Assembly (NCBI GenBank): GCA_036733305.1 | Contig: DAINAT010000018.1 | Span: 1 to 41,500 of the forward strand | Direction of reading: 5' to 3' | DNA length: 41,500 nucleotides | From: UBA7672 sp036733305 | Lineage (GTDB): Bacteria > Pseudomonadota > Alphaproteobacteria > Caulobacterales > Hyphomonadaceae | Part shown: piece after piece, positions 30,862-38,190 of the stretch | Position numbering within the stretch: the stretch's first letter is position 1 | Layout of the letters: each line of letters starts with the position of its first letter | Translations under genes and position numbers: made by a program | Notes under the pieces: model-generated | What the model was told of the DNA's origin: nothing | Database searches by the model: none | The model's input: the letters and a program-made list of their open reading frames with translations, nothing else

Positions 30862-31296
30862 TCAGGTCCGCATCGGGCAGCGCACGAGTTCTTCCGGGTC
30901 CGCATCGCTGATCCGCACCCGCATCTCATGCCGCCCCTGCTTCACGCGGAAGAACAGCACATCATCGCTTTCATGGCCCGCAGCCAGACAGCGCGCATCC
31001 GCCCGCCAGACTTCGGTCTCGTTCGAGCCTTCCGTCTGGCGAACTTCGCTGAACACGCAGAAGCGCTGCTTGCGCACCCCCATGCGGTTGTCCTCGATCG
31101 TCCAGACCTTGCGCGAGTCGTCGCAGTCATCCGTCTGCGCAGCCCACTCGCCGGAATACGGGCGCTCGTCGCCGGAGAGATTTGCAGGGAGTTCGGCCGA
31201 GTCGGGGGAGGGCGCATTCGGGCGCGTGTCACCGCCTTCCGGCCCGCCGCAAGCGGCCGCCAGGGCGAGCACCGCAACACAAGCCAGACTACGCAC
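30862..31296 (-). CDS. Hypothetical lipoprotein
   Basis: The product of about 144 residues has a signal and lipobox (ALAAAC, Cys about 16), followed by a short disordered tether. The folded part has QTDDCDDSRKVWTIEDNRMGVRKQRFCVFSEV and DARCLAAG, giving cysteines that could pair in the periplasm. The start is probably GTG 31294-31296, with GAGGAG 9 nt upstream; a TTG at 31300-31302 is closer than ideal. It is codirectional with the small membrane gene at 30401, about 44 nt away, so they may be cotranscribed. Confidence 0.72.
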   Translation of the reverse strand: MRSLACVAVLALAAACGGPEGGDTRPNAPSPDSAELPANLSGDERPYSGEWAAQTDDCDDSRKVWTIEDNRMGVRKQRFCVFSEVRQTEGSNETEVWRADARCLAAGHESDDVLFFRVKQGRHEMRVRISDADPEELVRCPMRT

Positions 31297-31395
31297 AGCC
31301 AATCGCTCCTCGATTTTCCACTAAGCGCCTGAGTTTGGATCGTTGCGCAAGAGGAAAGCTCGGCGCATCATGACATTTCCAGATGGTAAGGAAGA

Positions 31396-31421
31396 GCCGG
31401 ACGGTAAGGCCGGACGGTAAG
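31396..31421. repeat. Tandem 13-bp repeat just before a start codon
   Basis: GCCGGACGGTAAG occurs twice head to tail, ending 7 nt before ATG 31429. Each unit carries a GGTAAGG-like word, so the repeat duplicates a ribosome-binding-site-like sequence. Confidence 0.65.
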
Positions 31422-31428
31422 GAAGGGA

Positions 31429-32214
31429 ATGCGCAGTTCGCTCGGCGCTCTCGTGAGCCTTGCGGTGGTGTTCGCCACGCTGGCGCCTTTTACCCTCCCG
31501 GCATCGGCTCACCCCATATCAACTGAGCTGTCCGAGAAGTTCGCGCGTGGCGCGTATCTCGACGCCGCCGTCGATGCAGAGGCTGGCGCAACCGCAGACG
31601 ATCTCGCTTTCGCCGCCCGCGCCCTGCTGGCCCAATGCATGACCGGCACGGACGAGCCTGATGCAGCGCTGATCGATCAGGCCGCGCGTAATGCCGAAGC
31701 AGCGCTAAAGCTCGAACCCGATCTGGATGAGGCCCGCCTGCAACTCGCCATCGCGCTCTCCCTCAAGAGCCGCCCGATGGACGCTATGGCCGCCTGGACG
31801 GCTGGCTATGGCGAGAAGGCGCGCAAGCTCGCGGAGGGGGTGTTGAAGTCCGACCCCGCCAACTTCTATGCGCAGGGCTTCCTCGCCGTCTGGAACATCG
31901 AAGTCCAGAAACGCGGCGGCGATATGGGCGCATGGATGATGAATGCGAGCATCGACAAGGCGCGCGCCTACTACGCCGCCGCGGCCAGCCTCGCTCCAGA
32001 CGACATCGGCATTCATTGGCAGTATGCTCGCGCACTCGTTTCGCTCGATGCTGCCGGGTACGCTGACGAAGCCATGCGCGCCCTCGATCGCGCCATCAAC
32101 GCCAGCGCAGGCGATTATCTCGAGCGCATCATGCAACAACGCGCTTCAGAGCTCGCAACCGCCTTGAAAGCCGACAAGGCGTCAGCCCAGAAGCTCGCGG
32201 AAACCATGCTGTGA
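31429..32214 (+). CDS. Exported TPR-like protein
   Basis: The 261-residue protein has a signal peptide (cleavage near ASA-HP, residue 27) followed by helical repeats resembling TPRs: LIDQAARNAEAALKLEPDLDEARLQLAIAL and KARAYYAAAASLAPDDIGIHWQYARALV. It is probably a periplasmic scaffold of unknown partner. ATG 31429 has GGAAGGG directly upstream. Its stop overlaps the start of the next gene (GTGA), so the two are translationally coupled. Confidence 0.8.
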   Translation: MRSSLGALVSLAVVFATLAPFTLPASAHPISTELSEKFARGAYLDAAVDAEAGATADDLAFAARALLAQCMTGTDEPDAALIDQAARNAEAALKLEPDLDEARLQLAIALSLKSRPMDAMAAWTAGYGEKARKLAEGVLKSDPANFYAQGFLAVWNIEVQKRGGDMGAWMMNASIDKARAYYAAAASLAPDDIGIHWQYARALVSLDAAGYADEAMRALDRAINASAGDYLERIMQQRASELATALKADKASAQKLAETML

Positions 32215-32483
32215 CGGCCGCCGAACGTGAGCGCGCCAAGGTCGGTTTCGATCGCGTGCGCGCCATCCTGCACACGGATTGGGACCCCATCGGCGCTGGC
32301 GTGCCGCTCGACGAGTACGACAGCTATGCTTGGCCGGTGCTGGCCATGCTCCAGCGCAAGGCCGAGCGCGGCGAAGTCGAAACCTATCTGCGTTGGGCTG
32401 CCGACACCGCCATGTCGTCGCCCGTGCCGCACTCGCGCCTTGCCGCGGTCCTCGACAAGCTGACGGCGCTCGACCTCGCATAA
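32211..32483 (+). CDS. Small protein with WDPIG...DEYDSY motif (DUF1871-like)
   Basis: The 90-residue cytosolic protein starts at GTG 32211, overlapping the previous stop. The motif HTDWDPIGAGVPLDEYDSYAW, then LRWAADTAMSS, resembles small proteins related to DUF1871, which are seen in varied genomic contexts, sometimes beside toxins. I see no toxin here. Coupling to an exported TPR-like protein is unusual. The product keeps two conserved Asp clusters and aromatic residues. Confidence 0.65.
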   Translation: MTAAERERAKVGFDRVRAILHTDWDPIGAGVPLDEYDSYAWPVLAMLQRKAERGEVETYLRWAADTAMSSPVPHSRLAAVLDKLTALDLA

Positions 32484-32512
32484 GAAAACTCCCCCGGCTG
32501 AAGCCGGAGGAG
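32482..32512 (-). terminator. Rho-independent terminator for the minus-strand membrane gene
   Basis: CTCC-C-CCGGC (32489-32498) pairs with GCCGG-A-GGAG (32503-32512) around TGAA, with one mismatch. On the minus strand the stem is followed by TTTTCTT. The T tract overlaps the stop of the plus-strand gene at 32483. Confidence 0.75.
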
Positions 32513-32541
32513 TGAAGGCGTGCGACAGTCGGAGGGGAGGA

Positions 32542-32934
32542 TCAGGCCGTCGCGGCCGTGCGGCGCAGGCCCATGAACTGGAGCTCTGCGAACACGCCGA
32601 CGATCGTTGCTTGCGCGACGATGAACACCTGGCCGAGCAGACTCGGCGCAAAAGCCGGGCCGAACGCCACGAACAGGCTTCCCGCCACCCATGCGAAGTT
32701 CGTCACGATAATCGCCACGATCAGCCAGGTCGGCGCACGGCCAGCCCACACGATCATCGCCAGCATGGTCACGAACGGGATCAGCGCGACGCCCGCCCAG
32801 AACAGCAATTCGGAGGGCAGGCCTAGCAGCTCATGCGTGAAGTCGGCCCCGGCGATCATGGCGAGACCCGCCGCGCCGGAAACCACGGTGTCGGCAAGCA
32901 GGACTTTGCGAAGGAAGGGGGAGAGGGCAGGCAT
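32542..32934 (-). CDS. Small integral membrane protein, four TM segments
   Basis: The 130-residue protein has hydrophobic segments at about 10-28, 42-63, 68-90 and 97-118, separated by short loops, with TAGGAG 7 nt upstream of ATG 32932-32934. No family is named with confidence; small four-helix proteins of this size include DoxX-like and DUF-type membrane proteins. It is divergent from the XRE regulator gene across about 110 bp, so the regulator might control it. Confidence 0.72.
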   Translation of the reverse strand: MPALSPFLRKVLLADTVVSGAAGLAMIAGADFTHELLGLPSELLFWAGVALIPFVTMLAMIVWAGRAPTWLIVAIIVTNFAWVAGSLFVAFGPAFAPSLLGQVFIVAQATIVGVFAELQFMGLRRTAATA

Positions 32935-33047
32935 GTCGGGCTCCTATGTTGGTCGTCTCGATGGGGCGAACATGGAGGGCCCGTTTCGGCCTGGCGATTA
33001 CGTGGCAGGTAATGGAAGCGCAGATCGCGTCCGGCTATCGTCAGGCC

Positions 33048-33884
33048 ATGATGAAACAAGCCGCCTCGACACAAACGGCCCACGCCCAGACCGGCAAGGT
33101 TGGCGACCTGATCAAGGAATGGCGCACGCGCCGCCGCCTCAGCCAGCTCGATCTTGCCCTTGAAGCCGGCGTCTCCCAGCGTCACCTCAGCTTCGTCGAA
33201 AGCGGCCGCTCCGCGCCGTCGCGCGACATGGTCGAAACCCTGTCCGAACATCTCGGCCTGCCGCTGCGCGAGCGCAACGTGCTCCTTCTCTCGGCAGGCT
33301 TCGCCCCCGCCTTTGCCGAACGGCAGCTCACGGACCCCTCCATGAACGCTGCCCGCGCCGCCGTCGAACGCGTGCTCAAGGGCTATGAGCCAAACCCGGC
33401 CCTCGCGATCGACCGCTACTGGAACCTCGTCATGGCCAACGCGGCAGTTGGCCCGCTGTTAGGCCTCGTCAGCGACAAGGCTTTGCTCGAAGGCCAGATC
33501 AACATCCTGAAGCTGTCGCTGCATCCGGGCGGTCTCGCGCCGTTCATCAACAATCTGGCGCGCTGGAAGTCGCACGTGCTCTGGCGGCTCGGCGAACAGA
33601 TCAACGTCACCTGCGATCCAAAGCTGATCGAGATCGAACGCGAACTCGCAGCTTACCCCGCGCCATCCGCTCCGAAGGGCAAGCCGTGGGAAGACGCAGA
33701 CGCCATCGCACTGCCGTTCGAGCTGAAGCTGGGCGACCAGCTGCTATCGTTCATCACGACAACCACCGTCTTCGGCACACCTGCAGACGTCACGCTGTCA
33801 GAGCTGGCCGTCGAAGCCTTCTTCCCGTCGAATCCGGAAACCGCTGCCGCCATGCAGGCAATGGCGAAAGCGCGCCAGAACTAG
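33048..33884 (+). CDS. XRE-family regulator with MmyB-like C-terminal domain
   Basis: The product of about 278 residues has an N-terminal helix-turn-helix (about 20-75: LIKEWRTRRRLSQLDLALEAGVSQRHLSFVESGRS) and a C-terminal MmyB-like ligand domain (about 95-270, with NPALAIDRYWNLVMANAAVGPLL and LKLSLHPGGLAPFINN). This architecture is common in transcription factors that sense small hydrophobic ligands, and several regulate the adjacent divergent gene. The start is uncertain: ATG 33012, 33048 or 33051 are all in frame and weakly preceded. It abuts the S24 repressor gene at their stops with no gap. Confidence 0.88.
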   Translation: MMKQAASTQTAHAQTGKVGDLIKEWRTRRRLSQLDLALEAGVSQRHLSFVESGRSAPSRDMVETLSEHLGLPLRERNVLLLSAGFAPAFAERQLTDPSMNAARAAVERVLKGYEPNPALAIDRYWNLVMANAAVGPLLGLVSDKALLEGQINILKLSLHPGGLAPFINNLARWKSHVLWRLGEQINVTCDPKLIEIERELAAYPAPSAPKGKPWEDADAIALPFELKLGDQLLSFITTTTVFGTPADVTLSELAVEAFFPSNPETAAAMQAMAKARQN

Positions 33885-34502
33885 CTACTGGCTCGCCCAC
33901 AGGATGCGCGCCATCCACGCCACGTCGCCTCGCGCCAGCTCGCGTGGCGGATAGGTCGGGTTGAGCGACAGCAGCTCCACCAGTCGCTCCGTCTGCCGGC
34001 CCAGCACCTTGGCCAGCACCTCGCCATCGCGCGTCCGCGCCACCACCCGATCGCCCCTTCGCACAGCCACACCGGGGGCCACCACGATCCTGTCGCCACG
34101 GCGATAGACCGGCTCCATCGAGTCGCCAGTGATCTCCAGCGCATAGACTGTTTCTGTCTCGAGGCCGGGGAAGCGCACGTCCTCCCAGCCATCGCCGGTC
34201 GGGAAACCAGCATCGTCGAAATACCCGTCCGTGCCCGCCTTGGCGAAGCCGAGCAGGGGAGCCGTATGGCCCTGCCGTCCCTCGGCCAGCGCTGCGAAAT
34301 CCTCCAGCGAGGTCCCCACCGCATCCAGCGCCTTCATCAGGCTCTCGGTCGACAGCCAGCGCGGCGACCCATCCGCGCCCGCCCGCTTCGACTTGTTGAA
34401 CGCCGTCGCATCCAGCCCCGCCTTCCGCGCCAGACCGGACGTCGAAAGCCCATTCCGCTCCGCCAGCGCATCCACCGCTTTCCAGATATCGTTGTGACGC
34501 AT
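33885..34502 (-). CDS. LexA/CI-like S24 family repressor
   Basis: The 205-residue protein has an N-terminal DNA-binding region (about 1-70, LSTSGLARKAGLDATAFNKSKR) and a C-terminal S24 domain with the Ser-Lys dyad Ser128 (GDSMEP) and Lys165 (VLAKVL). A potential self-cleavage site Ala89-Gly90 (FAKAG) lies between them, as in LexA, UmuD and phage repressors. ATG 34500-34502 has GGGAG about 10 nt upstream. Its promoter overlaps a 20-bp palindrome, indicating autorepression. No prophage genes are near, so a stress or SOS-like role is more likely than lysogeny. Confidence 0.88.
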   Translation of the reverse strand: MRHNDIWKAVDALAERNGLSTSGLARKAGLDATAFNKSKRAGADGSPRWLSTESLMKALDAVGTSLEDFAALAEGRQGHTAPLLGFAKAGTDGYFDDAGFPTGDGWEDVRFPGLETETVYALEITGDSMEPVYRRGDRIVVAPGVAVRRGDRVVARTRDGEVLAKVLGRQTERLVELLSLNPTYPPRELARGDVAWMARILWASQ

Positions 34503-34535
34503 GGGCGATGGGCTCCCGACTAGGATGGGATGCAT

Positions 34536-34563
34536 GTTATAGGAATAAACTCCTATATGCAAA
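34536..34563 (-). promoter_or_regulatory. Promoter with embedded operator of the S24 repressor
   Basis: On the minus strand TTTGCA (34558-34563) and TATAAC (34536-34541) are spaced by 16 bp and make a sigma70-like promoter. The palindrome TATAGGA-N6-TCCTATA (34538-34557) fills the spacer and overlaps the -10 box. Predicted transcription start is near 34529, giving a leader of about 27 nt. Confidence 0.65.
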
Positions 34564-34587
34564 CCGTTCAGCACCCCAGCGCCCAAA

Positions 34588-34599
34588 ATGCACGTGCAT
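34588..34599. promoter_or_regulatory. 12-bp palindrome ATGCACGTGCAT
   Basis: A perfect palindrome in the AT-rich gap between the S24 repressor and the CNNM gene. It may be a second operator for one of the divergent promoters. Nothing else supports a function. Confidence 0.35.
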
Positions 34600-34604
34600 C
34601 CACA

Positions 34605-34726
34605 ATCTTCTGCGGATCGATTTCCGTAGTCTATATCATTGATTTTGGATCAATTTATAGGCCGTAGCCCTGATCCTTGCGACCAAAGGCGGCTGTTGAA
34701 AGCCGCCGCCAACTATCGCAGAAGAT
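34605..34726 (+). ncRNA. Putative multi-helix structured RNA / leader upstream of CNNM gene
   Basis: The stretch can fold into one closed unit. A 10-bp outer stem pairs 34605-34614 with 34717-34726 (ATCTTCTGCG/CGCAGAAGAT). A second helix pairs GGATC (34614-34618) with GATCC (34672-34676), sharing one base. Hairpin 34631-34660 pairs CTATA..ATTGAT with ATCAAT..TATAG. Hairpin 34688-34707 pairs GGCGGCT with AGCCGCC. It is non-coding and does not match a riboswitch I know. Orientation is assumed from the downstream gene. Confidence 0.4.
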
Positions 34727-34730
34727 GATC

Positions 34731-34776
34731 CGCCGGGTCCTCCGGCGCATCCAGGCACACGGGCCTAGCGGGCCCG
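34731..34776 (+). promoter_or_regulatory. Two further hairpins before the CNNM start codon
   Basis: CGCCGG/CCGGCG (about 34731-34747) and CGGGCC/GGCCCG (about 34760-34776) lie between the multi-helix region and the ribosome-binding site CGGAG (34777-34781) of the gene starting at 34785. The second hairpin partly abuts the ribosome-binding site. Confidence 0.4.
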
Positions 34777-34784
34777 CGGAGTAA

Positions 34785-36086
34785 ATGGAACTTCTGATCC
34801 TCGTACTGCTCATCCTGCTCAACGGCGTGTTCGCGCTGTCTGAGATGGCAATCGTTTCCTCGCGCAAGCCGCGTCTCAAGGCCATGGCCGACCGCGGCAA
34901 CCGCGGCGCCAAGACAGCGCTGCGGCTGCTCGAAGATCCCTCCAAGATGTTGTCGACCGTGCAGATCGGCATCACCGGCATCGGTGTCATCGCCGGCGCG
35001 TACGGCGCAACATCGCTAGCCGACGACCTGACGCCCTGGGTGGCCAGCCTTCACCCGGCTGTCGTGGAGCACGCCTACGCCATCGCCTTCGGCCTGGTCA
35101 TCGCTTTCACCACCTTCCTGTCGCTGGTGCTGGGCGAATTGATCCCCAAGCGCATTGCGCTATCTGCACCTGAATCGCTGGCGTCGATCATGGCGCCGAT
35201 GATGGCTTTCATCGAAGTCGTTGCTTCGCCGGTCGTCATCGTCCTGCGCATGTCCACCGAGGGGCTGATCCGCCTCCTCGGCCTGCATCGCACACGGCAG
35301 GAGGACGTCACGGAGGAAGAACTCCAGTCCCTCATCGTCGAAGGCGAGAAAGCCGGCGTCATCGAGGAGGAAGAGCGCGACATGATCCAGAGCGTGATGC
35401 GCCTCGGCGACCGCTCGGTGAAAGCCATCATGACGCCGCGCACCGAAGTCATCTGGCTCGATCCCGATACGCCGCGCGAAGAGCTGCTGAAGGAAATCAC
35501 CGACAGCGGTCACTCCCGCTTCCCCGTCGCCAATGGCGATGCGGACGAGATCATCGGCGTCGTACAGGCCAAGGAACTCTTCGCTTACCTGGCGCGCACA
35601 GGCGCGATCGACCTGAAAGCCGTGATGCACCCGCCGCAATTTGTGCCGGAGACCATGCCGGTCCTGAAAATGCTCGAAGCCATGCGCGGCAACCAGGTCC
35701 GCATGGTTATCGTGTCGGATGAATACGGCGCCGTCCTCGGCCTCGTCACCGCGGCTGACCTGCTCGAATCCATCGCGGGCGATGCGGCCCTTTCGGAAGA
35801 CGAAGGCCTTGCCCCGCCAGTCAAACGCGACGACGGCTCCTGGCTGGTCGATGGCATGACGCCCGTTGATGAGTTCGAGGAACTGGTTGCCGTTCGCGGC
35901 CTCGAAGACGAAGGCTATTCAACCGTCGCCGGCCTGGTGATGCACCTGATGCGCACCGTGCCGAAAGAAGGCGACAAGGCCCAGCGCATGCCGCTTCAGT
36001 TCGAAGTCGTGGATATGGACGGCCGCCGCATCGACAAGGTTCTGGTCCGCAAGGTCGAACCCATCGACGACGATCCCAGCGGCTGA
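34785..36086 (+). CDS. CorC/HlyC (CNNM, DUF21) family membrane protein
   Basis: The 433-residue protein has an N-terminal DUF21/CNNM membrane domain (about 1-190, with LNGVFALSEMAIVSSRKPRL and LVLGELIPKRIAL). A CBS-domain pair (about 205-335, IMTPRTEV and VIVSDEYGAVLGLVT) and a C-terminal CorC_HlyC domain (about 345-428) follow. Such proteins are linked to Mg2+/Co2+ efflux or homeostasis, with the CBS pair sensing adenine nucleotides. ATG 34785 lies after the structured leader. The neighbouring minus-strand gene converges. Confidence 0.93.
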   Translation: MELLILVLLILLNGVFALSEMAIVSSRKPRLKAMADRGNRGAKTALRLLEDPSKMLSTVQIGITGIGVIAGAYGATSLADDLTPWVASLHPAVVEHAYAIAFGLVIAFTTFLSLVLGELIPKRIALSAPESLASIMAPMMAFIEVVASPVVIVLRMSTEGLIRLLGLHRTRQEDVTEEELQSLIVEGEKAGVIEEEERDMIQSVMRLGDRSVKAIMTPRTEVIWLDPDTPREELLKEITDSGHSRFPVANGDADEIIGVVQAKELFAYLARTGAIDLKAVMHPPQFVPETMPVLKMLEAMRGNQVRMVIVSDEYGAVLGLVTAADLLESIAGDAALSEDEGLAPPVKRDDGSWLVDGMTPVDEFEELVAVRGLEDEGYSTVAGLVMHLMRTVPKEGDKAQRMPLQFEVVDMDGRRIDKVLVRKVEPIDDDPSG

Positions 36087-36109
36087 TCCGGCCTATCGGC
36101 TGTGGAGCC

Positions 36110-37132
36110 CTAGAGCTCCACGCCCGCCCGCTTCAGGCCCAGCATGACGATCTTGTTGAGCAGATCCGCATAGCTCGTGCCCGCGTGCAGGGCGGCCTGC
36201 GCATACTCCTGGCTCGCCGCAATCTCCGGGTTCGGGTTCGCTTCGATGAAGTAGGGGATGTTGTCCTTCGACAGGCGGAAGTCGATCCGGCCATAGCCGT
36301 CAAGCTCCAGCGTGTGCGCGATGCGCTTGGCCAGCGTGCGGATCTTCGTCACTGTCTTGGGCGGCAGGTCCTGCGCTGGTCCCTGAAGGATGCCGCGCTT
36401 CTCCTGATAGATCGGATCGTGCTTCACCTTCTCGGTCGCGATGGCGTGCGAGCCCTCGGCAAGATTGGAGAAGCTCAGCTCCCACACCGGCAGAACCTGG
36501 ATGCGGTCATTGCCCAGGACGCCGACATAGATCTCGCGACCTTCGATGAACTCTTCCGCAATCGCTGGCGTGTTCAGCCGCTTGTGAATGAACGCCACGC
36601 GTTCAGCCAGCTTCTCGTCCGTGTCCACGATCGACGCCTGCGCGATGCCAAGCGAGGCATCTTCCCAAAGCGACTTCACGATCAGCGGGAATTTCAACCG
36701 ACCCGGCCGGCGCACTTTCTTGCCGATCGGGAACACCGCAAACGCGGGCACCGGCACGCGGTGATACTTCAGCAGCTTCTTCGACAGGTCCTTGCCGCGC
36801 GCCAGCATCAGTCCGCGCGGATTGCAGCCCGTGTACGGAACGCGCAGCAGCTCCAGCAGCGCCACCACGTTCTGCGCATACAGCGTCTCGCCGTGGAATT
36901 CCTCGAGCATGTTGAAGACGATATCCGGCTTCCACTCCTCGACCGCATCGCGGATCGGCGCCAGCTCGGTCTGAACGCCAAGCATGCGCACTTCATGGCC
37001 GCTCGCCTTCAGCGTCGTGGAGACATCGTACTCCGTCTTCCAGACATAGGCTTCTTCTTCCGAAAGTTCCGCCATGTTGTCGGGCGGAATCAGGTCGGGG
37101 TGAGCGAGGGCTAGAATACGTAGGGATTTCAT
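36110..37132 (-). CDS. ATP-grasp ligase (D-Ala-D-Ala ligase-like)
   Basis: The 340-residue protein has an ATP-grasp core: Lys153 (FPLIVKS), the hinge AEEFIEGREIYVG (192-204), and metal-binding Asp284 (GRIDFR), Glu297 and Asn299 (IEANPNPEIA). The fold and end motif resemble Ddl, but the N-terminal LAHPDL and the WKTEYDVSTTL region differ, so the substrate is probably another amino acid or peptide. ATG 37130-37132 overlaps the stop of the metallopeptidase gene (ATGA), so the two are coupled. It would form an amide bond at the cost of ATP in the cytosol. Confidence 0.88.
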   Translation of the reverse strand: MKSLRILALAHPDLIPPDNMAELSEEEAYVWKTEYDVSTTLKASGHEVRMLGVQTELAPIRDAVEEWKPDIVFNMLEEFHGETLYAQNVVALLELLRVPYTGCNPRGLMLARGKDLSKKLLKYHRVPVPAFAVFPIGKKVRRPGRLKFPLIVKSLWEDASLGIAQASIVDTDEKLAERVAFIHKRLNTPAIAEEFIEGREIYVGVLGNDRIQVLPVWELSFSNLAEGSHAIATEKVKHDPIYQEKRGILQGPAQDLPPKTVTKIRTLAKRIAHTLELDGYGRIDFRLSKDNIPYFIEANPNPEIAASQEYAQAALHAGTSYADLLNKIVMLGLKRAGVEL

Positions 37133-38190
37133 ACAGCGAACCACTGCCGGCGCGAGGTGTGCAGCTGGTGCGCCACCTTGTTATGGATCAGGCGAACCAT
37201 CGCCTTGCGCAGCTCGCTCTCCGTTCCCGGAGCGCGAAGCTTCAGGGCGCGGGCGCGGCTGATCAGTTGGTCAATCGTGTGCTCAAGCGCGAAGTGATAC
37301 GCGCCGGATACGCGCCAGGCGCCTTCGCGGATCTTCACGCGGTTCTTGCGCAGGAAGGACGATGCAGGCTTCGAGCGCGCATGGCGCGGCTCGTTTGAGA
37401 AGATGCGTAGCAGGTCCTTGTCGTACCGCGTGTCGGTATCGATCGCGTAGTGCGCCAGCTTGCGTTCGTAATGGTCAGCCAGCGTCTTGTTGAGACGGCC
37501 GACCGGATCGACTTCCATGCGGCGCGTCAGGCCAGCCTTGGTGCCGGAAATCTCTTCCATGAGGGCGTCGACGAATTCGAGCTTCCGCAAGGCGCCCGGC
37601 CACTCGGCGTACTTCTTCCGCCATGTCGCGCGCGGCGTAAGCCACACAGCGAACGTCTCGGCGAAGTCCTCATCCGGATGGCTCTGCGCATACCAGCGCG
37701 GCAGGTGCTGGACGAAATCCTTGCTGTTCGGGTTCGGGCGATAGCTGTCCGGGTAGGGCGAGGACGAGCGGCCGAACATCTCCTGCCATTTGCGGCGGCG
37801 ATGGAGGGCGTAGGCGTGCTGGATGATGTGGCCGGCTTCGTGCCGCAGGATCTGCAAGCACTGGCGTTTGGTGCCGCCTTCCACTTCCTTGAACATCTTG
37901 CGCTCAAGCCGCGCGAGACGCGGATGGGCGAGGTAGAACGGAACGGCGATGCCCGGCGTCGTGTCGGGGCTGAACCATTCGTCGGAAATCCAGGCATGGG
38001 CCTGAACCAGGCCGCGGCGCTTGAGCTCGCTGTTCAGCTCTTTCATCGAGGCCTGCAGCCAGGTCCCCTCGATGGAAACGTGCAGGTCCTTCAGGCGCAT
38101 CTGAAGCAGTTCGGCGTCCGGGAGGTAGGACCACCAGGGTTGGCGCGATTTTGTCTTCATCGACCAAAGTGTTCCGCCGGAGTCACCCAT
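37129..38190 (-). CDS. Putative zinc metallopeptidase (Peptidase_Mx-like)
   Basis: The 353-residue protein has the zinc signature HEAGH (117-121, in QILRHEAGHIIQHAY) and a downstream acidic motif HPDEDFAETFAVWLTP (171-186) that can give the third ligand (Glu178). This arrangement matches the putative zinc-binding metallopeptidase family PF15887. No signal peptide is seen, so it should be cytosolic. ATG 38188-38190 has GGGGGAG 8 nt upstream; ATG 38158-38160 is an alternative with a poorer site. It is the first gene of a coupled pair with the ATP-grasp ligase. Confidence 0.85.
   Translation of the reverse strand: MGDSGGTLWSMKTKSRQPWWSYLPDAELLQMRLKDLHVSIEGTWLQASMKELNSELKRRGLVQAHAWISDEWFSPDTTPGIAVPFYLAHPRLARLERKMFKEVEGGTKRQCLQILRHEAGHIIQHAYALHRRRKWQEMFGRSSSPYPDSYRPNPNSKDFVQHLPRWYAQSHPDEDFAETFAVWLTPRATWRKKYAEWPGALRKLEFVDALMEEISGTKAGLTRRMEVDPVGRLNKTLADHYERKLAHYAIDTDTRYDKDLLRIFSNEPRHARSKPASSFLRKNRVKIREGAWRVSGAYHFALEHTIDQLISRARALKLRAPGTESELRKAMVRLIHNKVAHQLHTSRRQWFAV

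Noticed and set aside
29531..31324. Very long plus-strand open frame (about 597 codons) across lysS and the following genes
   Set aside because: It is read out of frame through lysS and antisense through two other genes, has Arg/Pro-rich composition, and no ribosome-binding site; it is a high-GC shadow frame.
32211..32483. Toxin-antitoxin or immunity role for the DUF1871-like small protein
   Set aside because: No toxin-like partner is adjacent; the coupled gene is an exported TPR-like protein.
33885..34502. Prophage remnant
   Set aside because: The S24 repressor is flanked by housekeeping-type genes with no integrase, structural or att-like repeats visible.
34605..34780. M-box (Mg2+) or other known riboswitch before the CNNM gene
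   Set aside because: I do not see the conserved loop sequences of the M-box, TPP, cobalamin or SAM classes, so only a generic structured-RNA call is made.
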